A DNA stretch of 35,705 nt from Paracoccaceae bacterium (lineage in GTDB: Bacteria > Pseudomonadota > Alphaproteobacteria > Rhodobacterales > Rhodobacteraceae): contig JAPOOS010000270.1 in assembly GCA_026713305.1 (NCBI GenBank), positions 1 through 35,705 of the forward strand. Reading direction: 5' to 3'. Of this stretch, positions 25,950 to 34,847 are shown one piece after another. Position 1 is the stretch's first letter; every line of letters begins with the position of its first letter. Position numbers and translations under genes: made by a program. A model generated the notes under the pieces. The model saw only the letters and a list, made by a program, of their open reading frames with translations, was not told the origin of the DNA and did not search any database.

Positions 25950-26201
25950 ATGACCCTGTGTTGCGCGCTCTACGCCCGCCATTCATTCGACCAGCAGCGG
26001 GCGGCTTCCATCAAGGACCAGTTTCGCATCTGCCGCGAGCACGCGGAACACGAGGGCGGGAAGATCGAGAACATGTATCGGGACGCGGTGATCTCGGGCG
26101 CGAGCGTCATTCTGCGCCCCGGCGTCCTGCCGCCGACCGCAGGCGCAACGCCGTCTTCGTCTGCCGCGACCCGAACGGAGCCGTTTGCGGCGCCGAAATA
26201 G
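25950..26201 (+). pseudogene. truncated serine recombinase (resolvase/invertase N-terminus)
   Basis: From the ATG at 25950, preceded by GGAG, the protein reads as the start of a large serine recombinase. It has ALYARHSFDQQ with Arg10 and the nucleophile Ser12, then ASIKDQFRICREHA and DAVISGASVILRPG. Homology stops after 58 residues at RPG (base 26123). The remaining 26 codons (VLPPTAGATPS...) are a frame-shifted reading of the next remnant and end at a TAG. Intact relatives have 400-550 residues, so the catalytic domain is cut and the DNA-binding part is missing. It is a relic of an integrative element, transcribed divergently from the toxin-antitoxin pair. Confidence 0.8.
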
Positions 26202-26284
26202 TCGGCAGCTGGCAGCGCAGGGACGGCAGCCGCTTTTGTGGCCTGGCTCCCGGCACGCTCAAGTCCAAGAACCGTTTCCGGTTG
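26120..26284 (+). pseudogene. fragment of a plasmid-type DUF3991/Toprim protein
   Basis: In the frame of the track ORF 25865-26524, about 55 residues (RRRNAVFVCRDPNGAVCGAE, then RRDGSRFCGLAPGTLK) resemble the DUF3991 region of Toprim primase-like proteins encoded beside relaxases on alphaproteobacterial plasmids. It begins where the recombinase homology ends, in another frame, with no start of its own. After about 26284 the similarity fades. I read it as a deletion joint that fused two gene remnants. Assignment is from remembered family pattern and less firm than the recombinase. Confidence 0.5.
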
Positions 26285-26517
26285 TCGGCAGGACTCCGCC
26301 AAGCCCTGTCAAACGCCTGCCGCGCTTCCCGTTCGGGGGCAAAAATGCGGCTTTCGGAAACTCGGGCGCCTGCGAACGATGGCGGCTGTTGCCATGACGC
26401 ATGTCCGCTCGACGCGGGTCCTGTCCAGGAGTCGATTTCCGAAGGCCGAACTGTCGGCGCAGGACGGTTGGGATGCAAATTGCCGGCGGTGACGGAATTC
26501 ACGTGGCCGGGCTGGCG
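26285..26517. other. right flank of the foreign segment
   Basis: No gene was recognised up to the mscS stop. The open frame continuing from the Toprim fragment to 26524 gives a Cys- and Arg-rich translation without a domain. No integrase, tRNA or clear attachment repeat was found to mark the right end of the element. Confidence 0.35.
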
Positions 26518-28860
26518 CTACTGATCTTCCGAACGCTCGGGGTTTCTGATCCAGACATCGCGCTGGGCAAACGGAATTTCGATTTTCTCCCTTGCGAAGC
26601 GCTCGCTTATCTTGAAGTTCATCTTGGACTTGACGTCCAGGATGTTGCTGATGTCGTCGAGAAAGACGCGCAGCTGAAAGTCCAGCGAATCGGCGCCGAA
26701 ACCCATGAAAAGGACAGCCGGAGCTGGATCGTCAATGATTTCCTCGTCCTCTTCCGCCAGTTCAAGCAACACTCTCTCAATCAGTTTTGGGTTCGTTCCG
26801 TACGCGACGCCGACCGGAATGATAACGCGGCCCTGTGTGTTGCCGAGCGTCCAGTTCTGCAGCTGGCTTGAAAGCAAGTCGGAGTTCGGCACTACAACCG
26901 TGGCTCGGTCGAACGTCTCGATGTGCGTGGAACGCACAGACACTTTCCGAACCGTGCCGACGACGTTTCCGCATTCGATCCAGTCGCCTTCGTTGATCGG
27001 TCGCTCGCTAAGCAGGATTATTCCCGACACGAAATTCGAAACTATGTTCTGCAGGCCGAACCCGATGCCGATCGACAGCGCCCCGGCCACAATCGCAAGG
27101 TTGCTGAGATCCAAGCCCGCCACGATGATGGCCACGACAATTGACAGGCCTATGCCCACATATCCGCTTGCGGTAACCAGCGCCCTCTGGGCTCCCCTTT
27201 CCAGGTTGGTGTTCGGAAGCACCGAATGTTGCAGCAGGGTCTGAAAAAGGCGGGTCAGGGAAACGCCCACTATGAGAACGACAATCAGGGCCGCGACGGC
27301 GCCGACCGTAATCGCTGTGCCTCCAATCACGATGCCCTGTTGACCCCTCTCAAGAATCCTCAGGACATCGCTTGTGCTGAGGCCCCAGGAATACGCCAAT
27401 GCGACGAATGTCGCCACAAGAAGAACAAACCCAACGGCCAAGGTCACCGGACCCTGTGCGCTCCTGAAAAACCTCCTGTGCACACGCCGGGAGGCAAGCA
27501 CGTACATTTCCATGGAGATCTTGAACACGGCAAATGCCATGCCAATCGAGATCAATGTGTTGATGAAGGAGAGCAGGAGATATGCGGATCCGGCGGCGTA
27601 GCCGTGCACGGCGAATGTGACGGACGCCAAGGCAACCACCAATGACGTGCGCGCCAGAATCACCAGCAGGCGGCCGCGCAGTCCCGCATCCTCCTCCTGG
27701 TCGTCGGCAGGCTGCGCAATGTCCACAAGGTGCCACCCAATGCGATAGACGCAGAATCCGGCAATCAACATCAAGGGAAACTGCAGCACGCCGGTGATTT
27801 CGTCCGTTGCTGTCTGACCAATGGCCTGGAGCAGCTGCCACAAGGCCAGCACGCACGCCAGGGAAATGCCGTAGGATTGCAGGGCAAGCATCTGTCCTGG
27901 AGCCACTTCAACCCTGAACAGATCACGGCCCGAGTCGCTGCCTGACAATCTTGTCAGCCAACAGGTTGAGCAGAATGCGAGAATGGCAGGTGGAACGGAT
28001 GCGAGCAACGTCTGGCTGTTGACAAACAACAGCCCGGTTGCGTCAAATGCCCAGACCAACGCATACGCGGCGCCAACCGGGAACACCACATTGGCGACCA
28101 AGGCCGACAGCTGCTGAACGGAAAACCTTGCAACCGCCGTGGCCTTGGGCTCCAGCCGAATTGTCAGACTGCCAATCCATCGGCGTCCTGGAAACAGGAG
28201 CAGCAGACCCAACAGCGCCCAGGCGACAGCCTCTGGCAGTTCCTGCCAGGCGGCTCTTCGCTGGGCGGCGATGCCGAGGCCCTGGGATATTTCCGCAACC
28301 GACGAGACCACATACGTGTATGCAAACTGGACGGCGGCGAGCCATTCGCCGGACAGCAGCGGCGATGCAACTCGAGCCCTGAGCGATTCCCCTGCCCGTT
28401 GCGAAATGGCGGCGTTGATCTCCGTCAGGTATGCGCTTGCGGCCTGTGAAACCTCTTCCGCAATGAAAAACTGATCCGAGGCATTCACAAGGCGTTCGAG
28501 CAGGTTCTCGCGGAGCGCGTCCATAATGTCCGAACGAGCGCCGATTGCCTCCTCGCTGGAAGCAAAAGCATCCAGTCGCTGGTTTAGCCTGAGAATTTCC
28601 TCTTCCAGCGGCTCCTGGTAGGATCGAGCCAGAGCTTCCCATTCCTCGACCTGCGACCGCAGCGTCTTCAGCGCGTCTCTTGAAGCTCCGCCGGAACTTA
28701 GCACACGGTCCACGCGCGTCTGAAATGTCTGCCATTGCTGGTAGTCCAGGCCAGCCGTCGTTTGCGCCACCGCCACACCGCCACAGGCGACGAACGCCAG
28801 CAAGGCTGCCGAAGACAGCAGCCACCGCATTGCCGGCACGATGCGCGCAGGCAGCTTCAT
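26518..28860 (-). CDS. large MscS-family mechanosensitive channel (DUF3772-type)
   Basis: A 780-residue channel. It has a signal peptide (MKLPARIVPAMRWLLSSAALLAFVAC...AQ) and a periplasmic, helix-rich domain to about residue 190 of the DUF3772 kind. Many membrane segments follow, then the C-terminal MscS core: LSIGIGFGLQNIVSNFVSG (pore helix), ERPINEGDWIEC, GTVRKVSVRSTHI and VPNSDLLSSQLQNWTL. It would release solutes on hypo-osmotic shock, fitting a cell that accumulates osmolytes. The track start at 28896 lacks a ribosome binding site; the ATG at 28860 begins a standard signal peptide and is preferred, though its own site (GTGGA) is weak. Confidence 0.9.
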   Translation of the reverse strand: MKLPARIVPAMRWLLSSAALLAFVACGGVAVAQTTAGLDYQQWQTFQTRVDRVLSSGGASRDALKTLRSQVEEWEALARSYQEPLEEEILRLNQRLDAFASSEEAIGARSDIMDALRENLLERLVNASDQFFIAEEVSQAASAYLTEINAAISQRAGESLRARVASPLLSGEWLAAVQFAYTYVVSSVAEISQGLGIAAQRRAAWQELPEAVAWALLGLLLLFPGRRWIGSLTIRLEPKATAVARFSVQQLSALVANVVFPVGAAYALVWAFDATGLLFVNSQTLLASVPPAILAFCSTCWLTRLSGSDSGRDLFRVEVAPGQMLALQSYGISLACVLALWQLLQAIGQTATDEITGVLQFPLMLIAGFCVYRIGWHLVDIAQPADDQEEDAGLRGRLLVILARTSLVVALASVTFAVHGYAAGSAYLLLSFINTLISIGMAFAVFKISMEMYVLASRRVHRRFFRSAQGPVTLAVGFVLLVATFVALAYSWGLSTSDVLRILERGQQGIVIGGTAITVGAVAALIVVLIVGVSLTRLFQTLLQHSVLPNTNLERGAQRALVTASGYVGIGLSIVVAIIVAGLDLSNLAIVAGALSIGIGFGLQNIVSNFVSGIILLSERPINEGDWIECGNVVGTVRKVSVRSTHIETFDRATVVVPNSDLLSSQLQNWTLGNTQGRVIIPVGVAYGTNPKLIERVLLELAEEDEEIIDDPAPAVLFMGFGADSLDFQLRVFLDDISNILDVKSKMNFKISERFAREKIEIPFAQRDVWIRNPERSEDQ

Positions 28861-29241
28861 TCCACAATCCAAACGATTGTCAGGCAAAAGGAACATGGAG
28901 AGAAATCCCCTGCGCTATGCAGCCGCAATCCAATGTGCCCATCCGGCACAACGCATCCATAAATCCCATTGCCTCTTCTGTCCAAGGTCGAAGAGCTGGA
29001 CATCCTCACGAACATGCGCTTTCGCGATCGATCCCAAACTGTGTTCTTCCTGTGCACTGCGCGCCATGTCCGGAAGGGAACCCGTCGAACGCTTCGTCGG
29101 CTGCCCTTGCCTCGCCGGCAACGGGCGGCGATTCTTCCGCCGGATGCGGCATTGCCACAACCTGCCCTGAATGCTGCGTGAAGTCGAAAGCCGGTGGCAG
29201 CGGCGCGCAGGGCAGTCGCACCGCAAGCGGGTTGGAGGGCG
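28861..29241. other. gene-free region between cysteine synthase and mscS
   Basis: About 380 bp upstream of mscS and downstream of the cysteine synthase gene. Overlapping ORFs on both strands have Arg/Ser/Pro-rich translations with no domain. It should contain the mscS promoter, but no clear -35/-10 pair was found. Confidence 0.45.
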
Positions 29242-30291
29242 CTAGCTTTCGCCGCTGTCGACAAATGCATCCGGCACGTCCGGCGGACCGTCACTGATCC
29301 AGGCTGGAATCGGAAGTTCCTTCCGCTTCAGAAACGACGGCGAAAACAGACGGGACTGATAGCGAGTTCCATAATCGCAAAGCACGGTCACAATCGTATG
29401 GCCGGGCCCAAGATGTTCCGCCAGGCGAACTGCGCCCACGATGTTGATTCCCGAGCTTCCTCCGAGGCAGAGACCCTCGTGCATCAGAGTGTCGAATATG
29501 GCCTCGACCGCCTCGCGATCCGAAACTTGGCACTGAAAGTCGAGGTCAAGCCCCACGAGGTTTTCGGTTACGCGTCCCTGCCCTATGCCTTCGGTTATCG
29601 AACTGCCCTCGGCCTTCAACTCGCCATGGGCGTAGAAGTTGTACAGCGAAGCGCCGAATGGGTCCGCCAGGCCGATTGCAATGCCGGGATTCTTCTGACG
29701 AAGTCCGAAGGCCACGCCGGCCAACGTGCCGCCAGTTCCGACGGCACAAACAAAGCCGTCGACCTTGCCACCTGTTTGTTGCCAGATTTCCTGGGCCGTG
29801 GTCTCGAAGTGTCCGCGCCTGTTGGCCAGATTGTCGAACTGATTGGCCCAAAAGGCGCCGTGCGGTTCGGATTCCGCAAGCTTCTGCGCCAGGCGATCCG
29901 AGTATCGGACAAAGTTGTTCGGATTCCGGTACGGCACTGCCGGAACCGGCACCAGAACCGCGCCGAGTAGCCTCAGCACGTTCATCTTCTCCTGGCTTTG
30001 GTTGTCCGGAATGACGATGACCGTCCGGTAGCCCAGTGACGAACCGACGAGCGTCAGGCCAATTCCCGTGTTGCCGGCGGTTCCTTCGACGATCGTTCCG
30101 CCCGGCTCAAGGAGCCCTCTTGCCTCGGCGTCCTGTATGATGGCCAGCGCCGCCCGGTCCTTGACCGACTGGCCGGGATTGAGAAACTCCGCCTTGCCAT
30201 AGATGTCGCAGCCGGTTGCCTCCGAAACTCGGCGCAGCTTTATCAGTGGCGTGTTGCCGATCGCCTCGGCAAGGCTTTCGCATTTTTTCAT
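29242..30291 (-). CDS. cysK: cysteine synthase A (O-acetylserine sulfhydrylase family)
   Basis: A 349-residue PLP enzyme of fold type II that makes cysteine from O-acetylserine and sulfide. Lys44 in NPGQSVKDRAA is the Schiff-base lysine. VGTGGTLAGV is the phosphate-binding loop, and GGSSGIN holds the pyridine-contacting Ser. The substrate loop reads EGTAGNTGIG rather than the commoner PTSGNTG; this variant occurs in a subgroup of proteobacterial cysteine synthases. The C-terminus is about 25 residues longer than in enteric CysK. It follows malate synthase by 31 bases on the same strand and may be co-transcribed. A link to sulfur freed from DMSP by the dmdA operon is inference. Confidence 0.88.
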   Translation of the reverse strand: MKKCESLAEAIGNTPLIKLRRVSEATGCDIYGKAEFLNPGQSVKDRAALAIIQDAEARGLLEPGGTIVEGTAGNTGIGLTLVGSSLGYRTVIVIPDNQSQEKMNVLRLLGAVLVPVPAVPYRNPNNFVRYSDRLAQKLAESEPHGAFWANQFDNLANRRGHFETTAQEIWQQTGGKVDGFVCAVGTGGTLAGVAFGLRQKNPGIAIGLADPFGASLYNFYAHGELKAEGSSITEGIGQGRVTENLVGLDLDFQCQVSDREAVEAIFDTLMHEGLCLGGSSGINIVGAVRLAEHLGPGHTIVTVLCDYGTRYQSRLFSPSFLKRKELPIPAWISDGPPDVPDAFVDSGES

Positions 30292-30322
30292 GGGCCAGAT
30301 TCCGGCAAGTCGGGATGCAGTC

Positions 30323-32473
30323 CTACCGTGCGGATTTCCTGGCCTGCCGCCAACGGTGCAGAATCGGTTCCGTGTATCCGTTTGGCTGATCCAGGCCCTC
30401 GAAAACCAGTTCCCTGGCCGCCAGGTATGCTTCGGTCTCGAAGCCGGGCGCCATGGGCCGGTAATCCGGGTCGCCGCTGTTTTGTCGATCCACGACTTCG
30501 GCCATCTCCTTCATCATTTGATCAACCAGGTCCCTGCTCAGTATTTCATGATGGAGCCAGTTCGCAATGTGCTGCGAGGATATTCTGCACGTTGCCCGGT
30601 CTTCCATCAGGCCGACGTCATTGATGTCAGGGATCTTTGAGCAGCCGATGCCCTGATCGACCCAGCGAACCACATATCCAAGAATTCCCTGCAGGTTGTT
30701 TCGGACTTCCTGCGCCAGTTCGTCGCTTGACCACAGATTGCCGCCGGCAAGCGGGATTTCAAGGATTGTGTCCAAGTCGGCGCGGGCTCCCTGTCGAGAC
30801 AGTTCGGCCTGCCGAGCCAGGACGTCGGTGCGCAGGTAATGCGTTGCGTGAAGCGCCGCTGCGGTGGGGCTGGGCACCCAGGCTGTGTTTGCGCCGGCCT
30901 GCGGATGCTCGATCTTGACCTCAAGCATGTCGCTCATCAGGTCCGGCATGGCCCACATGCCCTTTCCAATCTGCGCCGATCCGCTTAGCCCGCAGCGCAG
31001 CCCGACGTCGACGTTCCAGTCCTCATAGGCTGACAGCCAGGGGGCTTCCTTGATGTCGGCCTTGCGAAGAAACGGGCCCGCCTCTCCCGAAGTGTGGATC
31101 TCGTCTCCCGTGCGGTCAAGGAATCCGGTGTTGATGAAGGCCACGCGCCGCCTTGCGGCTGCAATGCAGCCCGCCAGATTGACGGTTGTGCGGCGTTCCT
31201 CGTCCATGATGCCGATCTTGACGGTGTTTTGTGGCAAGCCAAGGATTTCCTCGACGCAACTGAACACCTGGTCGCAAAACTCGACCTCCGCCGGACCATG
31301 CATCTTTGGCTTGACGACATACACCGAACCGCGGGCGGAGTTGCGGCGATCGCCTCTGACGTCATGAAGCGCGATCATGACCGTGCAAAGAGCATCCAGC
31401 AAGGCCTCGCTGATCGTATCGCAGTCGGGGCTGCGAACCATGTCGGTGCTGACGTGGGGCGCAGTGTTGCGCACGAGCAGAAGCGCTCTCGCCTTCAGCG
31501 TCCTGGGCCGACCGTCGGGGTCGAGCACCTCCCTGTCCTCACGGATTCGCCGCGTGATGCGGCGCCCATTCTTCACAAGCTCGGCGGTCAGGTCGCCCTT
31601 GAGCACGCCCATCCAGTTTCGGTAGGCAAGCGCCTTGTCCTCGGCATCGACGACGGCGACCGAGTCCTCGCAGTCCATGATGGTCGTGACTGCCGCCTCA
31701 ATCTGGACGTCGCAGACCCGGGCCTTGTCCGCCCTTCCCACCGGATGATCGGCATCGAACTGAATTTCGACATGCAGCCCATGCTTGCGCAGGACAATGC
31801 TGTCGGGCGACTGCGGCGCCCCCGTATAGCCGACCAGCTGTTCTTCATCCGCCAGCCGAAAGGTGGCGCCGTTGGCTTCCACAGCGAGCCTGCCCTCGCC
31901 GACGCGGTAGCCGGTTGCTTCCAGGTGGGACCCAGCGCCGAGCGGAAAGGCATCGTCCAACAGTTGCCTGACCCATGCGACAACCTTGCCGCCGCGATCG
32001 GCGTCGTAGCCGTGCGCCGCCGGAAGCGCTCCAAACACGTCCGAGCCATAGAGTGCATCGTAGAGGGAGTTCCAACGGGCGTTTACGGCGTTCGTCGCAA
32101 ACCTTGCATTGGTTACCGGCACGACCAGCTGCGGTCCGGGTATGGTCGCAATTTCAGGATCGACGTTGCTGGTTTCAATCCTGCAATCGTCAGGTTCCGG
32201 GACAAGGTAGCCGATTTCCTCCAGGAAGGCGCGGTATTCGCCCAAATCAATCTCGCGGCTGCGGTTCGCTCGATGCCAGTCGTTGAGCTTGTTCTGCAAT
32301 TCACGCCGAACTTTCAGGAGTTCTCTGTTCCCGCGCTCGAACCTGGCGACAAGCGTAGACAGCCCCGCCCAGAAGTCTTCCCTCGAAACGCCGGTGCCTG
32401 GCAGCGCTTCCTCTTCGATGAACTGCGCCAGTGTGCCATGCACCTGCAAAGATCCGCGTGTTACGAACTCCAT
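30323..32473 (-). CDS. glcB: malate synthase G
   Basis: A 716-residue malate synthase of the G type (about 720 is normal), condensing glyoxylate and acetyl-CoA to malate. IMDCEDSVAVVDAEDKALAYRNWMG, KMHGPAEVEFCDQVF and MWAMPDLMSDML are characteristic. The C-terminal ILHRWRQARK is also family-like. The track start (32491) is a TTG; the ATG at 32473 with AAGGA nine bases upstream is preferred. No isocitrate lyase lies in the window, so glyoxylate may come from glycolate, purines or methylated-amine breakdown. It lies 239 bases after acuI and is probably a separate unit followed by cysK. Confidence 0.96.
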   Translation of the reverse strand: MEFVTRGSLQVHGTLAQFIEEEALPGTGVSREDFWAGLSTLVARFERGNRELLKVRRELQNKLNDWHRANRSREIDLGEYRAFLEEIGYLVPEPDDCRIETSNVDPEIATIPGPQLVVPVTNARFATNAVNARWNSLYDALYGSDVFGALPAAHGYDADRGGKVVAWVRQLLDDAFPLGAGSHLEATGYRVGEGRLAVEANGATFRLADEEQLVGYTGAPQSPDSIVLRKHGLHVEIQFDADHPVGRADKARVCDVQIEAAVTTIMDCEDSVAVVDAEDKALAYRNWMGVLKGDLTAELVKNGRRITRRIREDREVLDPDGRPRTLKARALLLVRNTAPHVSTDMVRSPDCDTISEALLDALCTVMIALHDVRGDRRNSARGSVYVVKPKMHGPAEVEFCDQVFSCVEEILGLPQNTVKIGIMDEERRTTVNLAGCIAAARRRVAFINTGFLDRTGDEIHTSGEAGPFLRKADIKEAPWLSAYEDWNVDVGLRCGLSGSAQIGKGMWAMPDLMSDMLEVKIEHPQAGANTAWVPSPTAAALHATHYLRTDVLARQAELSRQGARADLDTILEIPLAGGNLWSSDELAQEVRNNLQGILGYVVRWVDQGIGCSKIPDINDVGLMEDRATCRISSQHIANWLHHEILSRDLVDQMMKEMAEVVDRQNSGDPDYRPMAPGFETEAYLAARELVFEGLDQPNGYTEPILHRWRQARKSAR

Positions 32474-32712
32474 CTCAAGACTTCCTTTCAAGACAATGCA
32501 TCAATGCCGGCGCCATGCGCAGCAGTCGCAGCCAACCGGTCCTGCCGCCAAAGCGCCTGATTCACGAGTGCCTGACGGGGATGTCGTCCACGCAGCCGCG
32601 ATCGTTGCAAGACCACTCTTGAAGAGGATGCATGCGTTGCGGGCTGTTTTGCGAACGCCGTCGAGGTATGGTGGGCTTATTGCACAGGCTCGGTGGATTC
32701 CGCAAGGAACGC

Positions 32713-33705
32713 TCAAGCGTTGACGTCAATGACCACGCGCCCGCGCACCTGTCCGCGCAGGATGTCCTTGCCGAGCTGTGGCAGATCCGCCAGCGTCCTC
32801 ACGGACGTGACTTCCTCCAAGTGCCGGCGGGGAATGAGCTGGGCTATTCTTTCCCAAGCCCTCTGGCGACGATCAACGGGTTGCATCACGCTGTCGATTC
32901 CCAGCAGGTTGACGCCCCGCAGCAGGAAGGGAATCACCGTGGTCGGCAGCGCCGCGCCGCCGGCAAGCCCAACTGCAGCCACCGAGCAGCCGTATTTCAT
33001 TTGCCCCAGCACGCGTGCCAATGTTGTGCCACCGACCGCATCGACGCATCCTGCCCAGGTTTCTCTTTCAAGAGGCCGCTTCGTGGTCTCGGCCAGCGCC
33101 TGGCGATCAAGGATGTCCGATGCTCCCAGCGATCGCAGGTAGTCTTGCGACTGGCTGCTCCCGGTAACGGCGCTGACCTGATAGCCCAGCGCCGCCAGCA
33201 GCGATGTGGCAACCGATCCAACCCCTCCGCTTGCGCCGGTCACCAGCACGGGTCCGGCATCCGGTTTCATGCCATGCTCCTCAAGCGCGTCGATTGCCAG
33301 CATGGCTGTCAGTCCCGCCGTGCCTATCGACATGGCGCCCCTTTCGTCAAGACCGTCCGGAATGCCAACCAGCCAGTCGGCGTTGACACGCGCCTTTTGT
33401 GCGTATCCGCCCCAACGCACCTCGCCAACTCGCCAGCCGGTCAGGACCACCTTGTCGCCGGGCGAAAACCGATCGTCGTCGGATGTCTCGACGCTTCCCG
33501 AAAAGTCTATGCCCGGCACATGTGGATAGTTTCGGACCAAGCCTCCGCCGGGACCGATGCACAATCCGTCCTTGTAGTTCAGCGTCGAGTAGGCGACATT
33601 GACCGTTACGTTTCCTTCGGGAAGATCGTCGTGTGTTATCCTCTCGACCGAAGCCGACGTCCTGCCTTCTTCGTTCCTTTCGACTACCAGTGCGTTGAAT
33701 GGCAT
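32713..33705 (-). CDS. acuI: acryloyl-CoA reductase (NADPH), AcuI
   Basis: A 330-residue medium-chain reductase of the YhdH/AcuI group. It reduces acryloyl-CoA to propionyl-CoA with NADPH, which removes the toxic product of DMSP cleavage. AYSTLNYKDGLCI and VPGIDFSGSVE near the N-terminus and VLVTGASGGVGSVATSLLAALG at the NADPH fold are typical. The C-terminal RGQVRGRVVIDVNA is also typical. No zinc-site Cys cluster is present, as expected. The ATG at 33705 has GGGAG seven bases upstream and lies 17 bases after dmdA; dmdA-acuI co-transcription is known in Ruegeria. The pairing strengthens both assignments. Confidence 0.92.
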   Translation of the reverse strand: MPFNALVVERNEEGRTSASVERITHDDLPEGNVTVNVAYSTLNYKDGLCIGPGGGLVRNYPHVPGIDFSGSVETSDDDRFSPGDKVVLTGWRVGEVRWGGYAQKARVNADWLVGIPDGLDERGAMSIGTAGLTAMLAIDALEEHGMKPDAGPVLVTGASGGVGSVATSLLAALGYQVSAVTGSSQSQDYLRSLGASDILDRQALAETTKRPLERETWAGCVDAVGGTTLARVLGQMKYGCSVAAVGLAGGAALPTTVIPFLLRGVNLLGIDSVMQPVDRRQRAWERIAQLIPRRHLEEVTSVRTLADLPQLGKDILRGQVRGRVVIDVNA

Positions 33706-33722
33706 GTTCTGCTCCCGTGAAG

Positions 33723-34847
33723 TTATGTGAATGACGAGCCTCGTACCGTGGCCGTTTCGGTTCTGCCGGGCAATTCAACCGTCAGTTCGGTGCCGGCATC
33801 CCAATATGGCGCCTCCACCATTCCAATCGCGACATTGGTTTCCAAATCCCACGACCAGCTCGCCGCGGTGATCCGTCCGGCGAACCTGTCCCCGCAGGCA
33901 AGCCTCCATGCCTTGTCGCACATTGGCGCCGGCGGTCCTGAAATGGCCAGAGACCTGACGCATCTTGCCGGCCCCTGCTCCCTGATGCGCAGCAGCGGCT
34001 CCCGAGCCAGGCAATCGGAGGCGCCCTCAAGGTCGCAGTACTTCCCCAGCCCGCATTCGTAGGGATCGTTTTCGATGGTCACGTCGCCGCCGTAGGAAAG
34101 CATTCCCGCCTCTATGCGTTCGGTGTAGTTTGGGCTGCCGGGTCCGACATCGAGGTCTCTTCCAGCCTCCATCAACGCTTCCCAAAGCGGCATGGCGAGA
34201 TCTGGGCGGTCAATATAAATTTCGTATCCGCCCTGCCGCGAATAACCCGACCGAGATATCACAAGCTCACGGTTCTTGAAGCCAAAGCGGCCGTAGCCAA
34301 AGAACCGCAGCTTCCGGACTTCCTCGCCAAACACGCGTCCCATCAGCTTGCCGGCCAAGGGGCCTTGAACAGCCAGCGGCGAGACATCGGGTTCCCACAC
34401 CTGGACATCCAGTTCAAACCCTGCCTTCAAACCCTTGATCCAGAGACTCAGGTCGCTGTCCGCTATCGACACCCAATAGCTGTCTTCCGCCAGCTTCAGA
34501 ACCAGAGGGTCGTTCAGCAGCTTGCCGCATTGGTCCACGGCAGGGATGTAGTAGCAACGCCCCACAACCATCGATTCAACTCGCCGCGGCACGAACAGCG
34601 CCAAGGTCTTGGTGGCGTCCTTTCCGCGGACGGCAACCTGGCGCTGGCAGGAAACGTCCCAAAGCTGCACTCTGGACTTCAAATGGCGATAGTCCTCTTC
34701 AGGAGTCCTGAAATGCACCGGCAAAAGCGTGTGGTTGTAAACCGAACAGGAATGCACTCCAGCAGCCACGACTCCGGGCCAAAACGGACTCCTCCGAATT
34801 CTCGTGGTCGCAAAGAAGTTGAGAGCCCGGGTCAACTCCGTCCTCAC
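33723..34847 (-). CDS. dmdA: DMSP demethylase DmdA (GcvT family)
   Basis: A 374-residue GcvT-fold methyltransferase that moves a methyl group from DMSP to tetrahydrofolate, giving methylmercaptopropionate. Recognised by the DmdA-type run of motifs: RRSPFWPGVVAAGV, VYNHTLLPVHF, VQLWDVSCQRQV, VSIADSDLSLWIKG, EPDVSPLAVQGP, SGYSRQGGYEIY and ERIEAGMLSYGGD. Ordinary glycine-cleavage T proteins lack most of these. The start is GTG at 34847, which overlaps the DUF1326 stop as GTGA, with GGAGAG upstream. acuI follows at 17 bases. DmdB, DmdC and a dedicated DmdD are not seen nearby. DmdA-like paralogues of unknown substrate exist, so activity on DMSP is likely but not proven. Confidence 0.88.
   Translation of the reverse strand: MRTELTRALNFFATTRIRRSPFWPGVVAAGVHSCSVYNHTLLPVHFRTPEEDYRHLKSRVQLWDVSCQRQVAVRGKDATKTLALFVPRRVESMVVGRCYYIPAVDQCGKLLNDPLVLKLAEDSYWVSIADSDLSLWIKGLKAGFELDVQVWEPDVSPLAVQGPLAGKLMGRVFGEEVRKLRFFGYGRFGFKNRELVISRSGYSRQGGYEIYIDRPDLAMPLWEALMEAGRDLDVGPGSPNYTERIEAGMLSYGGDVTIENDPYECGLGKYCDLEGASDCLAREPLLRIREQGPARCVRSLAISGPPAPMCDKAWRLACGDRFAGRITAASWSWDLETNVAIGMVEAPYWDAGTELTVELPGRTETATVRGSSFT

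Noticed and set aside
31094-32560. 488-residue plus-strand ORF
   Set aside because: It is antisense to malate synthase G, a full-length conserved gene; no family features are visible.
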